Of a stretch of 64,000 nucleotides of DNA, positions 7,359-16,340 are shown one piece after another. The notes beneath the pieces are model-generated. The model was given only the letters and a program-made list of their open reading frames with translations. It ran no database searches and was not told the DNA's origin. Source of the DNA: Vibrio cortegadensis (lineage in GTDB: Bacteria; Pseudomonadota; Gammaproteobacteria; Enterobacterales; Vibrionaceae); the NCBI RefSeq assembly GCF_024347395.1, contig NZ_AP025472.1, forward strand, positions 2,852,001-2,916,000, read 5' to 3'. The translations under genes were made by a program, and so were the position numbers. How positions within the stretch are numbered: position 1 is the stretch's first letter; each line of letters opens with the position of its first letter.

Positions 7359-7916
7359 ATGAATAGTCAAGAAAAGTCACCTTTGGTAGCCCTGCTGTTA
7401 AGCTTTTTAATTAGTGGCTTAGGGCAAATATACAATGGTTCTACCTCAAAGGGGATCATTATGGTTGTGGTTTACGTCGTCTGTTGGGCGTCAGGAGCTC
7501 TTGTCATTCCATTGATTATTTTATTTATCCTATGGATATGGGGAATGGTTGATGCGTACAGCGAAGCAAATACAATTAATGAGTCACTATTAAATAAAAT
7601 TAGAATAGAAGAGGTAGAGAAAGAAGAAGCTTTGAAACAAGAAGCTTTGCGTCAGGCTCAAGAAGAAGCCAGAAGGCAAAAAGAAATTTCTCCTACCGAG
7701 TTCATCTCTATGATTGATAAGAGTTGGCGTCTATTTCAAGGGGAGTTAATTTCTGAGTCTGAATTCTCTGAGCGAAAAAAACAAGCTATAGGATTACTTA
7801 TAGAAAAATCACTACCTGTTGAGCCAGAGGAAATGCTGCTTGCTTTACTGCCACTTAAAGAGGCAAAAAAACTGAGTTCAGAAGAGATTCAACAGATTAA
7901 GAGCTTAATATTGTAG
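7359..7916 (+). CDS. TM2-domain membrane protein with SHOCT-like C-terminus
   Basis: The 185-residue protein has two N-terminal membrane helices in TM2 arrangement (about 8-28 and 33-65). The GLGQIYNG turn and the closing WGMVDAYSEA are family marks. A charged coiled coil (about 85-113, rich in E, K, Q and R) follows. A small C-terminal region around FQGELISESEFSERKKQAI resembles SHOCT domains, which often join membrane or nuclease modules. The gene starts 2 bp after the recombinase stop, so the two are co-transcribed. Function unknown; a membrane role in phage interference or host sensing is possible but unproven. Confidence 0.75.
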   Translation: MNSQEKSPLVALLLSFLISGLGQIYNGSTSKGIIMVVVYVVCWASGALVIPLIILFILWIWGMVDAYSEANTINESLLNKIRIEEVEKEEALKQEALRQAQEEARRQKEISPTEFISMIDKSWRLFQGELISESEFSERKKQAIGLLIEKSLPVEPEEMLLALLPLKEAKKLSSEEIQQIKSLIL

Positions 7917-7973
7917 GCAGTTAAGTTGATATACGAACAGGTTCGACAATTTTCTAAGGTTATAGGTGAAGTG

Positions 7974-8507
7974 ATGTTTAACATTTTCAAAAAGAAACAA
8001 AAAAACAATGATATTGGCGCAGACATGGCGAAACAAATGTTCGACAGTTTCGTTCACGCCACTGAAAACGGGCTTATCGAATGGGAACAAACACAGCTTT
8101 TTTCTAATGTGTTCGTGCACTTCGACCAACCAGAAGGTGAGAATCGATTCACTTACTTCACCCCTTCCACAACGGAAGAAAGCTTACCCATTGCCGTAGC
8201 TCAATTCATTATGAAAGGCGTTGATAATGATGGTTACATGGTGTTTTCCGTTTCCTGGTTTGTTGCAGATTATATGAGAAACCAGAGTCAGGGTTATCAA
8301 GTGGTTTACAGATCTATCAAGGAAATGACACACCGCTTTTCTGGCGCATTTAAGGGGCGTGGCATAGCGTTCGAAGCAATCGTAAATGTTAACAATACTG
8401 CTTCGAACAAGCTGGTTAAAAAAGTTATGAACGGAAACGATATTGTAACGCTTGATAACGAACACGGCGAAACTGTATCCAACTATCTTTGGAAAGTAGA
8501 ATTCTAA
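7974..8507 (+). CDS. Unknown island protein (177 residues)
   Basis: The ATG at 7974 (MFNIFKKKQKNNDIGADMAK) is chosen because AGGTGAAG stands just before it; a longer frame from a TTG at 7926 lacks such a site. The protein is soluble, begins with a lysine-rich stretch, and has mixed alpha/beta character (FVHFDQPEGENRFTYFTPS, DGYMVFSVSWFVADYM). No family was recognised. It is the last cargo gene, 57 bp after the TM2 gene, and is followed by a strong terminator. As the innermost gene at the right end it is a candidate accessory function such as phage defence; there is no direct evidence. Confidence 0.7.
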   Translation: MFNIFKKKQKNNDIGADMAKQMFDSFVHATENGLIEWEQTQLFSNVFVHFDQPEGENRFTYFTPSTTEESLPIAVAQFIMKGVDNDGYMVFSVSWFVADYMRNQSQGYQVVYRSIKEMTHRFSGAFKGRGIAFEAIVNVNNTASNKLVKKVMNGNDIVTLDNEHGETVSNYLWKVEF

Positions 8508-8636
8508 TTTCGACTAATCCAATATTAAACAATGGTGATTGAAAAGGATGGTCTAAACCTGATTGAGCAAATTCACACATATAGTGACCAACAAATGTGA
8601 TGTTATCACTAGAGCATAGCCTAGTGATAAAACCAG

Positions 8637-8674
8637 AACAGCCCCAATGATTATGTCATTAGGGCTGTTTTTGT
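8637..8674 (+). terminator. Rho-independent terminator of the island plus-strand genes
   Basis: AACAGCCC and GGGCTGTT pair around an inner AATGA/TCATT stem with one C-A mismatch, followed by TTTTTG. It closes the serine recombinase / TM2 / unknown gene set. Confidence 0.85.
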
Positions 8675-8978
8675 ATTTTGACAACAAATTATCATAGGGT
8701 CTAAGTCTATTGAGAGGGTCATCACACTCCCACCAGCATTCGTAATAAAAACTGATGTAAACTTACTTAATTCAAGTCAAGTTTAGGGGCTAGATTCTAG
8801 CCAATAAAAGAATTAGACTTGAGTCACATTTAACTAATACAGTTAGTGTCACACAATTGGCAATACCAGATGTAACACAGCGAAGAATAACTCACTGATA
8901 ACGTAGAGTTTTATCTTGTATTGAATATTACGCTAATTTATTTCTTAAAATTACTTTGAATTGAACGAGGTCAGTCCT
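8675..8978. other. Gene-free stretch: right end of the island and gpmI upstream region
   Basis: It holds a dyad (TCAAGTC 8772-8778, GACTTGA 8816-8822) around an inner GGCTA/TAGCC hairpin (8788-8802). An arm-type TACAGTT (8838-8844) abuts GTGTCACACAA (8846-8856), and the candidate attR core lies at 8927-8939. The gpmI promoter must use this DNA, and much of it may have been replaced by the island. Confidence 0.55.
8927..8939. other. Candidate attR core
   Basis: ATTACGCTAATTT repeats the left-end core at 3243-3255. It lies 39 bp upstream of the gpmI start codon, so integration took place within the gpmI leader or promoter region. Confidence 0.6.
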
Positions 8979-10511
8979 ATGTCAGCTAAGAAGCCAATGG
9001 CTCTAGTGATCCTTGACGGTTACGGTTACCGTGAAGACAACCAAGACAACGCAATCGCAAATGCAAAAACACCAGTACTTGACGGTCTAATGGCAAGCCA
9101 GCCTAACACTCTCATCTCAGCTTCTGGCTTAGATGTAGGTCTACCTGATGGTCAAATGGGTAACTCTGAAGTTGGTCACACTAACATCGGCGCTGGTCGC
9201 GTTGTTTATCAAGATCTTACTCGCATCACTAAATCTATCTCAGATGGCGAGTTCCAACAAAACGAAACGCTAGTTAACGCTATCGACAAAGCCGTTAAAG
9301 CAGACAAAGCGGTTCACATCATGGGTCTTATGTCTCCTGGTGGCGTTCACTCTCATGAAGATCACATCTATGCAGCAGTAGAAGCAGCAGCAGAGCGTGG
9401 CGCAGAGAAAATCTACCTACACTGCTTCCTAGACGGACGTGATACTCCACCGCGTAGCGCAGAAAACTCACTACAACGCTTCCAAGATCTATTCGCTAAA
9501 TTAGGTAAAGGCCGTGTGGCTTCTCTAATTGGCCGTTACTACGCAATGGATCGTGATAACAACTGGGATCGCGTACAAAAATCTTACGAGCTACTTACTG
9601 AAGCAAAAGCAGAATTCACTTTTAATTCAGCGGTTGCAGGCCTTGAAGCCGCATACGCTCGTGAAGAGAACGATGAGTTCGTACAAGCAACTGAAATCAA
9701 AGCAGAAGGCGAAGCATCAGCAGCAATCGTTGAAGGCGATGCGGTTATCTTCATGAACTACCGTGCTGACCGTGCGCGTGAAATCACTCGTGCATTCGTT
9801 CCTGATTTCGATGGTTTCGCTCGTAACGTATTCCCAGCAATCGACTTTGTTATGCTGACTCAATACGCTGCAAACATCCCTCTACTTTGCGCATTCCCAC
9901 CAGCATCACTAGAAAACACTTACGGTGAGTGGTTGTCTAAAGAAGGCAAAACTCAGCTACGTATTTCTGAAACTGAAAAATACGCACACGTAACTTTCTT
10001 CTTCAACGGCGGTAAAGAAGACGAATTTGAAGGCGAAGAGCGTCAACTTGTGGCTTCTCCAAAAGTCGCGACTTACGACCTACAACCTGAGATGAGTGCT
10101 CCTGAGCTAACAGAAAAATTGGTTGCAGCAATTAAGGGCGGCAAATACGACGCTATCGTTTGTAACTTCCCTAACTGTGACATGGTTGGCCACACTGGCG
10201 TATACGATGCAGCAGTTCAAGCGATGGAAGCTCTGGATGAGTGCATCGGTAAAGTGGTTGCTGCAATTAATGAAGTGGATGGCCAAATGCTAATCACGGC
10301 TGACCACGGTAATGCTGAAATGATGGTTAACCCAGAAACAGGCGGCGTTCACACTGCGCACACTAACTTGCCAGTTCCGCTAATCTACGTGGGTAACAAA
10401 GATCTAGAATTTAAAGAAGGCGGTAAGCTTTCTGACCTAGCTCCAACGATGCTTGCACTATCTGGTTTAGAAATCCCCGCTGAAATGTCTGGTGAAGTTC
10501 TAACTAAATAA
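8979..10511 (+). CDS. gpmI: 2,3-bisphosphoglycerate-independent phosphoglycerate mutase
   Basis: GpmI interconverts 3- and 2-phosphoglycerate in glycolysis and gluconeogenesis using two Mn ions and a phosphoserine intermediate. The 510-residue protein has the alkaline-phosphatase-like phosphatase half and the inserted transferase half. Seen are LVILDGYG at the N-terminus, MGNSEVGHTNIGAGR with the phosphorylated serine, and the metal ligands in NCDMVGHTG and ADHGNAEMM. The ATG at 8979 follows ACGAGG; an upstream in-frame TTG at 8961 is not needed. It is normally divergent from yibN; here the island lies between. Confidence 0.98.
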   Translation: MSAKKPMALVILDGYGYREDNQDNAIANAKTPVLDGLMASQPNTLISASGLDVGLPDGQMGNSEVGHTNIGAGRVVYQDLTRITKSISDGEFQQNETLVNAIDKAVKADKAVHIMGLMSPGGVHSHEDHIYAAVEAAAERGAEKIYLHCFLDGRDTPPRSAENSLQRFQDLFAKLGKGRVASLIGRYYAMDRDNNWDRVQKSYELLTEAKAEFTFNSAVAGLEAAYAREENDEFVQATEIKAEGEASAAIVEGDAVIFMNYRADRAREITRAFVPDFDGFARNVFPAIDFVMLTQYAANIPLLCAFPPASLENTYGEWLSKEGKTQLRISETEKYAHVTFFFNGGKEDEFEGEERQLVASPKVATYDLQPEMSAPELTEKLVAAIKGGKYDAIVCNFPNCDMVGHTGVYDAAVQAMEALDECIGKVVAAINEVDGQMLITADHGNAEMMVNPETGGVHTAHTNLPVPLIYVGNKDLEFKEGGKLSDLAPTMLALSGLEIPAEMSGEVLTK

Positions 10512-10572
10512 TCGTTCAAACTAAAATAATTAAAGAGACTTACTCTTTTAAGGCTTTTTAATCGCAAAACAG

Positions 10573-10606
10573 AGCGTCCGTATTTCTACGGGCGCTTTTT
10601 TTTGCG
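10573..10606 (+). terminator. Terminator after gpmI
   Basis: AGCGTCCGT and ACGGGCGCT pair (one T-G wobble) around ATTTCT and run into eight T residues. Confidence 0.85.
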
Positions 10607-10744
10607 CCATTTTTCCGCCAGTGCGTCGTTCGGTGTTTACATCCTCAGCAAGTACGATGAGTGATAAAACACAGGCTGAGATTCGCTCTTAGTGAGTTCT
10701 GTGGGTATACTTGCGATATACATGGATAGGGGCATTTAACGAAA

Positions 10745-11380
10745 ATGAAGACACGCGATAAAATTGTGTTCGCAGCACTAGATCTTTTTAATGAAAATGG
10801 TGAACGTAATATCACGACCAACCACATTGCGGCGCACATCGAGATCAGCCCTGGGAACCTTTACTACCACTTTAATAACAAACAAGAGATAGTGCGTGAA
10901 ATTTTTGCTCTCTACTCCGCTGAATTATTGGAGCGTTTTACCCCAATCGAAGGCCAAAAAGAGACGCTAGTGTTGCTGCGTAGCTACCTCGATTCAATTT
11001 TCACCTTAATGTGGAAATACCGCTTCTTCTACGCAAACCTGCCTGAAATTCTCTCTCGTGATGAAAAACTGCATGAAGAGTACATCGAAGTGCAGGACAA
11101 GTTACAAGCGAACCTTGTCAGTATCACAAGAGCATTTGTTGAAATCGAACTGCTTTCCGTCAGTGAAGAAGAGATAAAACCATTGGTGACAACGCTGCAT
11201 TTAATTGCCTCAAGTTGGCTTGGTTATCAATCTGCGATGTCGCCAAAAATTCAAATAACAGAATCCGTTGTACATCAAGGCATGCTACAAATGATTACCG
11301 TGATGAAGCCTAAAGCAACCGCGAAAGGGTTTGAGCAATTACAGCTATTAGAAGATGGCGTAAAGGTCATGAATGCTTAA
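10745..11380 (+). CDS. TetR/AcrR-family transcriptional regulator
   Basis: The 211-residue protein begins with the TetR DNA-binding domain (about 1-50): KIVFAALDLFNENG, then ITTNHIAAHIEISPGNLYYHFNNKQEI, where the HTH and the YYHF recognition-helix motif are plain. The C-terminal helical ligand and dimer domain is not assignable to a known ligand. It stands alone between gpmI and a DHH-family gene. The target and inducer are unknown, though fatty-acid- or cofactor-type ligands are common in this subgroup. Confidence 0.9.
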   Translation: MKTRDKIVFAALDLFNENGERNITTNHIAAHIEISPGNLYYHFNNKQEIVREIFALYSAELLERFTPIEGQKETLVLLRSYLDSIFTLMWKYRFFYANLPEILSRDEKLHEEYIEVQDKLQANLVSITRAFVEIELLSVSEEEIKPLVTTLHLIASSWLGYQSAMSPKIQITESVVHQGMLQMITVMKPKATAKGFEQLQLLEDGVKVMNA

Positions 11381-11530
11381 TTGATCCTTTAAATGATGAG
11401 TGATTGTGAGTAACAATCACTTTTCTCACCGCTTCTGACTCCTTCTACCTTATAACACATCCGTATTTTCCTCTTACCGCCTATCTTGCATAAGATAGAG
11501 GCTGATAAATTCAATCAGAAATGGAGCTTC

Positions 11531-12490
11531 ATGAACTACGATATCTTCAATGGTGATGCCGACGGTATTATTGCTCTGCTACAGTTACGCCTCGCTACCC
11601 CTCAAACCGCAACCTTGATCACAGGTGTAAAGCGCGACATTAATTTACTCGCTCAGTTACCCACGACGAGTGGCGAAGATAGCGTGACGGTCTTAGATAT
11701 TTCGATGGTAAAAAACAGCAAAGCACTGCATCAATTAATCGATTCAGGCGCTGATGTTTTTTATGCTGATCACCACCAATCTGGGGAGATTCCTCAAGCA
11801 GACAACCTAGATGCACACATCGATCTGGCTCCGAACACATGCACAGGTTTGATTGTCGATAAGCTGTTAAATGGAAAATACCATGCATGGGCCATTACGG
11901 CGGCGTATGGGGATAACTTACTTTCTATTGCCGACGCATTAGCCGATACCGCTGGGTTTGATGCATTACAAAAATCACAATTGAAAGAGCTTGGCACTTT
12001 AATTAACTACAACGGTTATGGTGAGCAGTTAGAAGATCTACACTTTCATCCTGCCGATTTATATCAAGCTCTGCTCCAGTATTCATCACCATTTGCAGTC
12101 ATAGACGATCACCACTCCCCTTTCTATGTTTTACAACAAGCGTATCAAGACGATATAAAAACGATTTGTAGTTTAGCCCCCTTCTACCAGTCTTCTATTT
12201 TATCTGTATTTTCACTGCCAAACACGGCAACCTCTAGACGCATCAGTGGCGTATTTGGAAACCAACTCGCCAATGAAAGCCCGAACTCCGCTCATGCGGT
12301 ACTAACAGAAAACAGTGATGGCAGTTTTAAAGTCTCATTACGAGCACCGTTAAATAATAAGCGGAAGGCTGGCGAGATTTGTAGTCAATTCCCAACGGGG
12401 GGAGGAAGAGAAGCGGCGGCAGGCATAAACGCTTTACCCGCGAAAGATATCACACGTTTTATTGAAGCGGTCACGGCTTGTTATCAATAG
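11531..12490 (+). CDS. DHH-family phosphoesterase
   Basis: Starting at the ATG at 11531 (MNYDIFNGDADG; TGGAG upstream), the 319-residue protein has the DHH metal motifs NGDADG near residue 8 and ADHHQSG near residue 83. A C-terminal DHHA1-like end has GGGREAAAG. Families with this fold hydrolyse phosphodiesters, small nucleotides or pyrophosphate; the substrate is not clear here. An in-frame GTG or ATG further upstream (11486) would add 15 residues without a better ribosome site. The gene appears monocistronic. Confidence 0.85.
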   Translation: MNYDIFNGDADGIIALLQLRLATPQTATLITGVKRDINLLAQLPTTSGEDSVTVLDISMVKNSKALHQLIDSGADVFYADHHQSGEIPQADNLDAHIDLAPNTCTGLIVDKLLNGKYHAWAITAAYGDNLLSIADALADTAGFDALQKSQLKELGTLINYNGYGEQLEDLHFHPADLYQALLQYSSPFAVIDDHHSPFYVLQQAYQDDIKTICSLAPFYQSSILSVFSLPNTATSRRISGVFGNQLANESPNSAHAVLTENSDGSFKVSLRAPLNNKRKAGEICSQFPTGGGREAAAGINALPAKDITRFIEAVTACYQ

Positions 12491-12561
12491 ATACCGCGCA
12501 ATAAATAGTGAAATGAACCGCTAATATCGAAGATCAATTAGCGGTTACGATGTAAAGGGTT

Positions 12562-13677
12562 CTATTTCACCAACCAACGCTTAGGGTTTTGTGCTTGGCT
12601 ATTACGACGAATTTCAAAGTAAAGCGAAGATCGAGATTGTCCACCAGTATCCCCTGCAAGGGCGATCGTTTCTCCAGCTGCGACTTTATCTCCCTCTTTT
12701 TTTAGTAACGCTTTATTGTAACCATAGAGCGTCATATCACCTTTGCCATGATCCAGCAGCACCACCAGTCCGTACCCACGTAAATACTCAGCAAAAACGA
12801 CAGTACCAGAATAGACCGACTTAACCGCCTGACCCGATTTGGCACTGATCACCATCCCTTTCCAGTTAATTTGCCCTGTCTGCTTCGTTCCAAAGTTGTG
12901 TAGAACTCTGCCTTTCAATGGCCAAGGTAAGCGCCCTTTTTTCTTTGCCAGCCCGTCCATCGGGATTGAGTTTCGTTTGGCTGCTGCGGCGATTTCAGCT
13001 TTCAAGCGCGTCTCATTACGCTGCAACTCCGCTAAGTAGTTCTTATCTCCCGAAATACTTCTTTTGATACTTCCAACAGTACTTTTACGCTTGGACTGCG
13101 TTTTCGTGAGTTGATCGCGTTTTTTCGTTTGCTGCTTAAGCAGTGTCGCTATCTGATCTTTTTCTAAATTGAGCTGATGTTGACTTTTAATCAGTTGCTC
13201 ACTGGTGTGATTTAGCGCGGTGATGGTTTCAGAACGAGCACGAGCAAGATGTTGGAAGTATTGGCTGATCCTATCCTCTTCCACTCCATTATTCAGAATG
13301 CTCGTCGATGCTTTTGCTCTTTCAGTGACATAATAAGCTTGAATTAACTGCTCCAATTTAGCGGTTTGTTGTTTCTTCTGAGTTTCTAGAGTTTGAATCT
13401 TCTTCTTCAAATTCTTGATGTTCGCATCAGACGTTGCCAGGTGCTTGCGAGTCTGCTTAATCTCTTTCTCTAAATTAACAATACTCAGCTCTTGGTTCTT
13501 TAGCGATTTTTGCAGTTTATCTAATTGATTTTGCTGAGAGGTGAGTGTTTTTTTCTGACGAGATATTTCACTTTTCACACCGCTTAATTGATTCGAGTCG
13601 GCGGCAAATGCAAGCGAACTCAACGTCGTTGCAAGTACGAGAAGTAGTGGCAATAGTGCTGCATAAATACGGTTCAT
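12562..13677 (-). CDS. envC: Murein hydrolase activator EnvC
   Basis: EnvC is a periplasmic divisome factor that activates amidases for septal peptidoglycan splitting. The protein starts with a signal peptide (MNRIYAALLPLLLVLATTLS, cleavage after AFA). It has a long coiled coil (about 25-240 of K/Q/L/E-rich heptads) and a C-terminal LytM fold. The LytM metal ligands are missing: SLYFEI stands where HLHFE occurs in active enzymes, as in E. coli EnvC. The ATG at 13677 gives a clean signal peptide; in-frame starts up to 13722 exist and cannot be excluded. In E. coli envC lies directly behind gpmI; here it is on the opposite strand. Confidence 0.92.
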   Translation of the reverse strand: MNRIYAALLPLLLVLATTLSSLAFAADSNQLSGVKSEISRQKKTLTSQQNQLDKLQKSLKNQELSIVNLEKEIKQTRKHLATSDANIKNLKKKIQTLETQKKQQTAKLEQLIQAYYVTERAKASTSILNNGVEEDRISQYFQHLARARSETITALNHTSEQLIKSQHQLNLEKDQIATLLKQQTKKRDQLTKTQSKRKSTVGSIKRSISGDKNYLAELQRNETRLKAEIAAAAKRNSIPMDGLAKKKGRLPWPLKGRVLHNFGTKQTGQINWKGMVISAKSGQAVKSVYSGTVVFAEYLRGYGLVVLLDHGKGDMTLYGYNKALLKKEGDKVAAGETIALAGDTGGQSRSSLYFEIRRNSQAQNPKRWLVK

Positions 13678-13882
13678 CAAAGATAGAGAAGGCATGCAGC
13701 CATTTGATTGAGAAAGCATCATCCGTTTGGTATATCCAAATACAACAAAAGAGTAGCCAACGAGTATACGTTAAGTTCTGAAAGACGAGAAATCACAAGG
13801 TAATGCTTTGAGATATTTAGCAAAACAAATAGAAAAAGAGAGAACAAAAGACCAAGCAGCAGGAGCTCCAATCAACAAATAC

Positions 13883-13911
13883 AAAAAAACCGCTGACTGT
13901 GCAGCGGCTTA
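13883..13911 (-). terminator. Terminator after pfkA
   Basis: On the minus strand GCCGCTG pairs with CAGCGGT around a short loop and runs into seven T residues. It lies 25 bp past the pfkA stop. Confidence 0.85.
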
Positions 13912-13935
13912 TATTGCATTAAATTGAACTAAACC

Positions 13936-14898
13936 TTAGAACAACTCTTCAGCAACTTTGAACAGGTCATTACGCACTGGACGCTTCATGTTCTCAATAG
14001 CGTCGATGATATCGTGGTGAACCAACTCTTCTTTTTGGATACCAACACAACGACCACCTTCACCTTCCATAAGAAGATGTACCGCAAAGTTACCCATGCG
14101 AGAAGCAAGAACACGGTCAAATGCCGTTGGACGACCACCACGTTGAATGTGACCAAGAACCGTTGCACGAGTTTCACGACCTGTTGCCGTTTCAATCTCT
14201 TTTGCTAGTTCGTTAGCGTCCATCATCAATTCAGTAAGGGCAATAATAGCGTGCTTCTTACCTTTTTCGATTCCCGCAAGAATGCTTTTGATCAACGCTT
14301 CTTTGTCTAAACCATTTTCTGGTGTGATGATGTATTCACAACCACCAGCGATCGCTGAAGTCAGAGTCAAATCACCACAGTGGCGACCCATGATTTCAAC
14401 AATAGAGATACGTTGGTGAGATGAAGATGTATCACGTAGACGGTCAATCGCATCGATAACAGTGTTCAACGCCGTTAGGTAGCCGATAGTGTAATCCGTA
14501 CCTGCGATATCATTATCGATAGTGCCAGGAAGACCGATACAAGGATAACCCATTTCAGTTAGTTTCTTCGCTCCCATGTAAGAGCCGTCACCACCAATAA
14601 CCACAAGTGCTTCGATACCGTGTTTTTTAAGGTTTTCGATGCCTTTTTCACGTACTTCTACATTTTTGAATTCAGGGAAGCGAGCAGAACCTAAGAAAGT
14701 ACCACCACGGTTAATTACATCAGAAACACTTGAACGGTCAAGTTTCTCAATGCGGTCTTCAACAAGACCTAAATAGCCATCATAAATACCGTAAACTTCA
14801 ATGCCAACGGATAGTGCAGTACGAACTACGCCACGAACTGCAGCATTCATACCTGGTGCGTCGCCGCCACTTGTTAAAACACCGATCTTCTTAATCAT
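13936..14898 (-). CDS. pfkA: 6-phosphofructokinase
   Basis: PfkA phosphorylates fructose-6-phosphate with ATP at the committed step of glycolysis. The protein has 320 residues, the same length as the E. coli enzyme, with IGVLTSGGDAPGMN (ATP loop), IGGDGSYMGA, PGTIDNDIAGTD (catalytic Asp) and IVEIMGRHCGDL. The ATG at 14898 is preferred over an in-frame GTG two codons upstream because GAGGGTG lies at proper spacing before the ATG. It precedes fieF in the conserved vibrio order. Confidence 0.98.
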   Translation of the reverse strand: MIKKIGVLTSGGDAPGMNAAVRGVVRTALSVGIEVYGIYDGYLGLVEDRIEKLDRSSVSDVINRGGTFLGSARFPEFKNVEVREKGIENLKKHGIEALVVIGGDGSYMGAKKLTEMGYPCIGLPGTIDNDIAGTDYTIGYLTALNTVIDAIDRLRDTSSSHQRISIVEIMGRHCGDLTLTSAIAGGCEYIITPENGLDKEALIKSILAGIEKGKKHAIIALTELMMDANELAKEIETATGRETRATVLGHIQRGGRPTAFDRVLASRMGNFAVHLLMEGEGGRCVGIQKEELVHHDIIDAIENMKRPVRNDLFKVAEELF

Positions 14899-15177
14899 GC
14901 TCACCCTCGATTATTGGGAATCTATTATTAATTTTAGTGTGAGCCGCATGTAATTTGCCACTCACTAAATCTGTTATTTTGTGCGCTATGTTACATTTAC
15001 CAAACAGGAATACCACTCAAATCGCACTAAATCATGTAATTTATCTACTTATGTAAGAGTATTACAGTTTTACTCATTTACTTTGTTGATTCATATCAGA
15101 ATCACTTTGTTTTCTTTATATTGCAGAAAAGATAGTCAATGGCTACAAATTTGTCTTCTTTTCTTATATAAAAATCA

Positions 15178-16086
15178 TCACCAATCTTGAGTCTTCTGCT
15201 CTTTTTCACTGCCAAACACCACGGAATATGGGTCTTGATGAATTAATACATCAGCTTCTGGGAAAAGGTGTATTAGCTTTGCTTCAACGAGATCAGAAAT
15301 GCGATGCGCTTCAATAAGCACGATCTCATCTCCAAGCTCTAAATGCAGTTGAATAAAGCGAACAGGGCCAGACATACGTGTGCGAACTTGGTGTACACCT
15401 AAAACCCCATCAATTGAAATAGAAGCCTGCTTTATCTGTTCGATCTCCTCTTCTGGTAATTGGCGATCCAGTAGAGATTGCACCGCTTCATTGGCCATTT
15501 GAAATGCACTATAGAGAATATAAAGCCCAATACCGACAGCAAATACTGAGTCCGCCTGACCAATACCAAACCAGCTTAATCCTAGCGCAATCATAATCGC
15601 CGCATTCATATAGAGGTCAGTTTGATAATGCAAAGAATCCGCAGCAATGGCTTGGCTACCGGTTTTCTGCACCACGTGTTTTTGAAAACGAACCAGTCCA
15701 AACGTCATGATAATGGCAAAGAAACTGACATAAATACCGTACTCTGGAGAATTCAGTTCGTGCGGTCTAAAGAAACGCTCTACGCCGTTGAGGATCAAGA
15801 AACAAGCCGAACCCGAAATAAACATCGCTTGAGCCAGCGCCGCTAATGATTCGGCTTTACCATGACCAAAAGTATGCTCTTTATCTGCTGGCTGAAGGGA
15901 GTATCGAACCACAATTAAGTTGACGACCGAGGCTGCAATATCAAGCAGCGAATCGATCACTGAAGCCAATAAGCTTACCGATCCTGTCATCCACCACGCC
16001 ACCATTTTTACAATCAATAATAGCGAAGCAATTGTCGTTGCAGCCCAAGCGGCCATAGTAACCAAACGTGCGTATTCTTGTTTCAT
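15178..16086 (-). CDS. fieF: Cation diffusion facilitator (FieF/YiiP type Zn/Fe efflux)
   Basis: The 302-residue inner-membrane antiporter exports divalent cations such as Zn and Fe in exchange for protons. Six membrane helices span about residues 10-210, and a cytoplasmic ferredoxin-like domain follows. The binding site in helix 2 is SVIDSLLDIAAS, and in helix 5 HYQTDLYMN, giving the usual Asp/Asp/His/Asp set. It lies between pfkA and cpxP as in other vibrios and in E. coli. Confidence 0.95.
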   Translation of the reverse strand: MKQEYARLVTMAAWAATTIASLLLIVKMVAWWMTGSVSLLASVIDSLLDIAASVVNLIVVRYSLQPADKEHTFGHGKAESLAALAQAMFISGSACFLILNGVERFFRPHELNSPEYGIYVSFFAIIMTFGLVRFQKHVVQKTGSQAIAADSLHYQTDLYMNAAIMIALGLSWFGIGQADSVFAVGIGLYILYSAFQMANEAVQSLLDRQLPEEEIEQIKQASISIDGVLGVHQVRTRMSGPVRFIQLHLELGDEIVLIEAHRISDLVEAKLIHLFPEADVLIHQDPYSVVFGSEKEQKTQDW

Positions 16087-16274
16087 AATGCCAATAATGA
16101 GTGTGAAGTGAACAAAGTATAACCTGCAAATCGATGCTTGAATATATATCCAAAAAAGCGAACGCTGAAAAAACTAAGTTGTATAGCAGTAGCGTTGTAT
16201 GGCAATAACAGCATCACTGACAGAAAATCAGAGCGTTAGAGTGGCCCCATTAGCGAGCTCCAAACAGCAGACAC

Positions 16275-16302
16275 AAAAAAAGCGACGCTAAGCCGCTTTT
16301 TT
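16275..16302. terminator. Bidirectional terminator between cpxP and fieF
   Basis: AGCGAC and GCCGCT pair with one wobble, flanked by seven A residues on the left and six T on the right. It can terminate cpxP on the minus strand. Confidence 0.75.
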
Positions 16303-16340
16303 ATCATGAATGTATGACGCTATTAATACGAAATACCGTA

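Larger units (their letters stand above)
3243..8939. mobile_element. Integrated satellite-like island between yibN and gpmI
   Basis: A segment of about 5.7 kb separates two genes that are adjacent and divergent in related genomes. It opens with a tyrosine integrase reading inward and is flanked by 13-bp direct repeats (ATTACGCTAATTT at 3243 and 8927). Inside are a palindrome-rich candidate origin, a minus-strand HTH/RHH/helicase operon, and a plus-strand peptide, serine recombinase, TM2 protein and unknown protein. There are no capsid, tail, terminase or conjugation genes. The make-up (integrase, small regulators, replication helicase, small cargo) fits a phage satellite that replicates itself and needs a helper for transfer. 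It recalls the minimal Vibrio satellites called PICMIs, but that link is inference. Confidence 0.75.

Noticed and set aside
7926..7973. Longer N-terminus for the last island gene from TTG 7926
   Set aside because: The ATG at 7974 has an AGGTGAAG ribosome site; the TTG has none.
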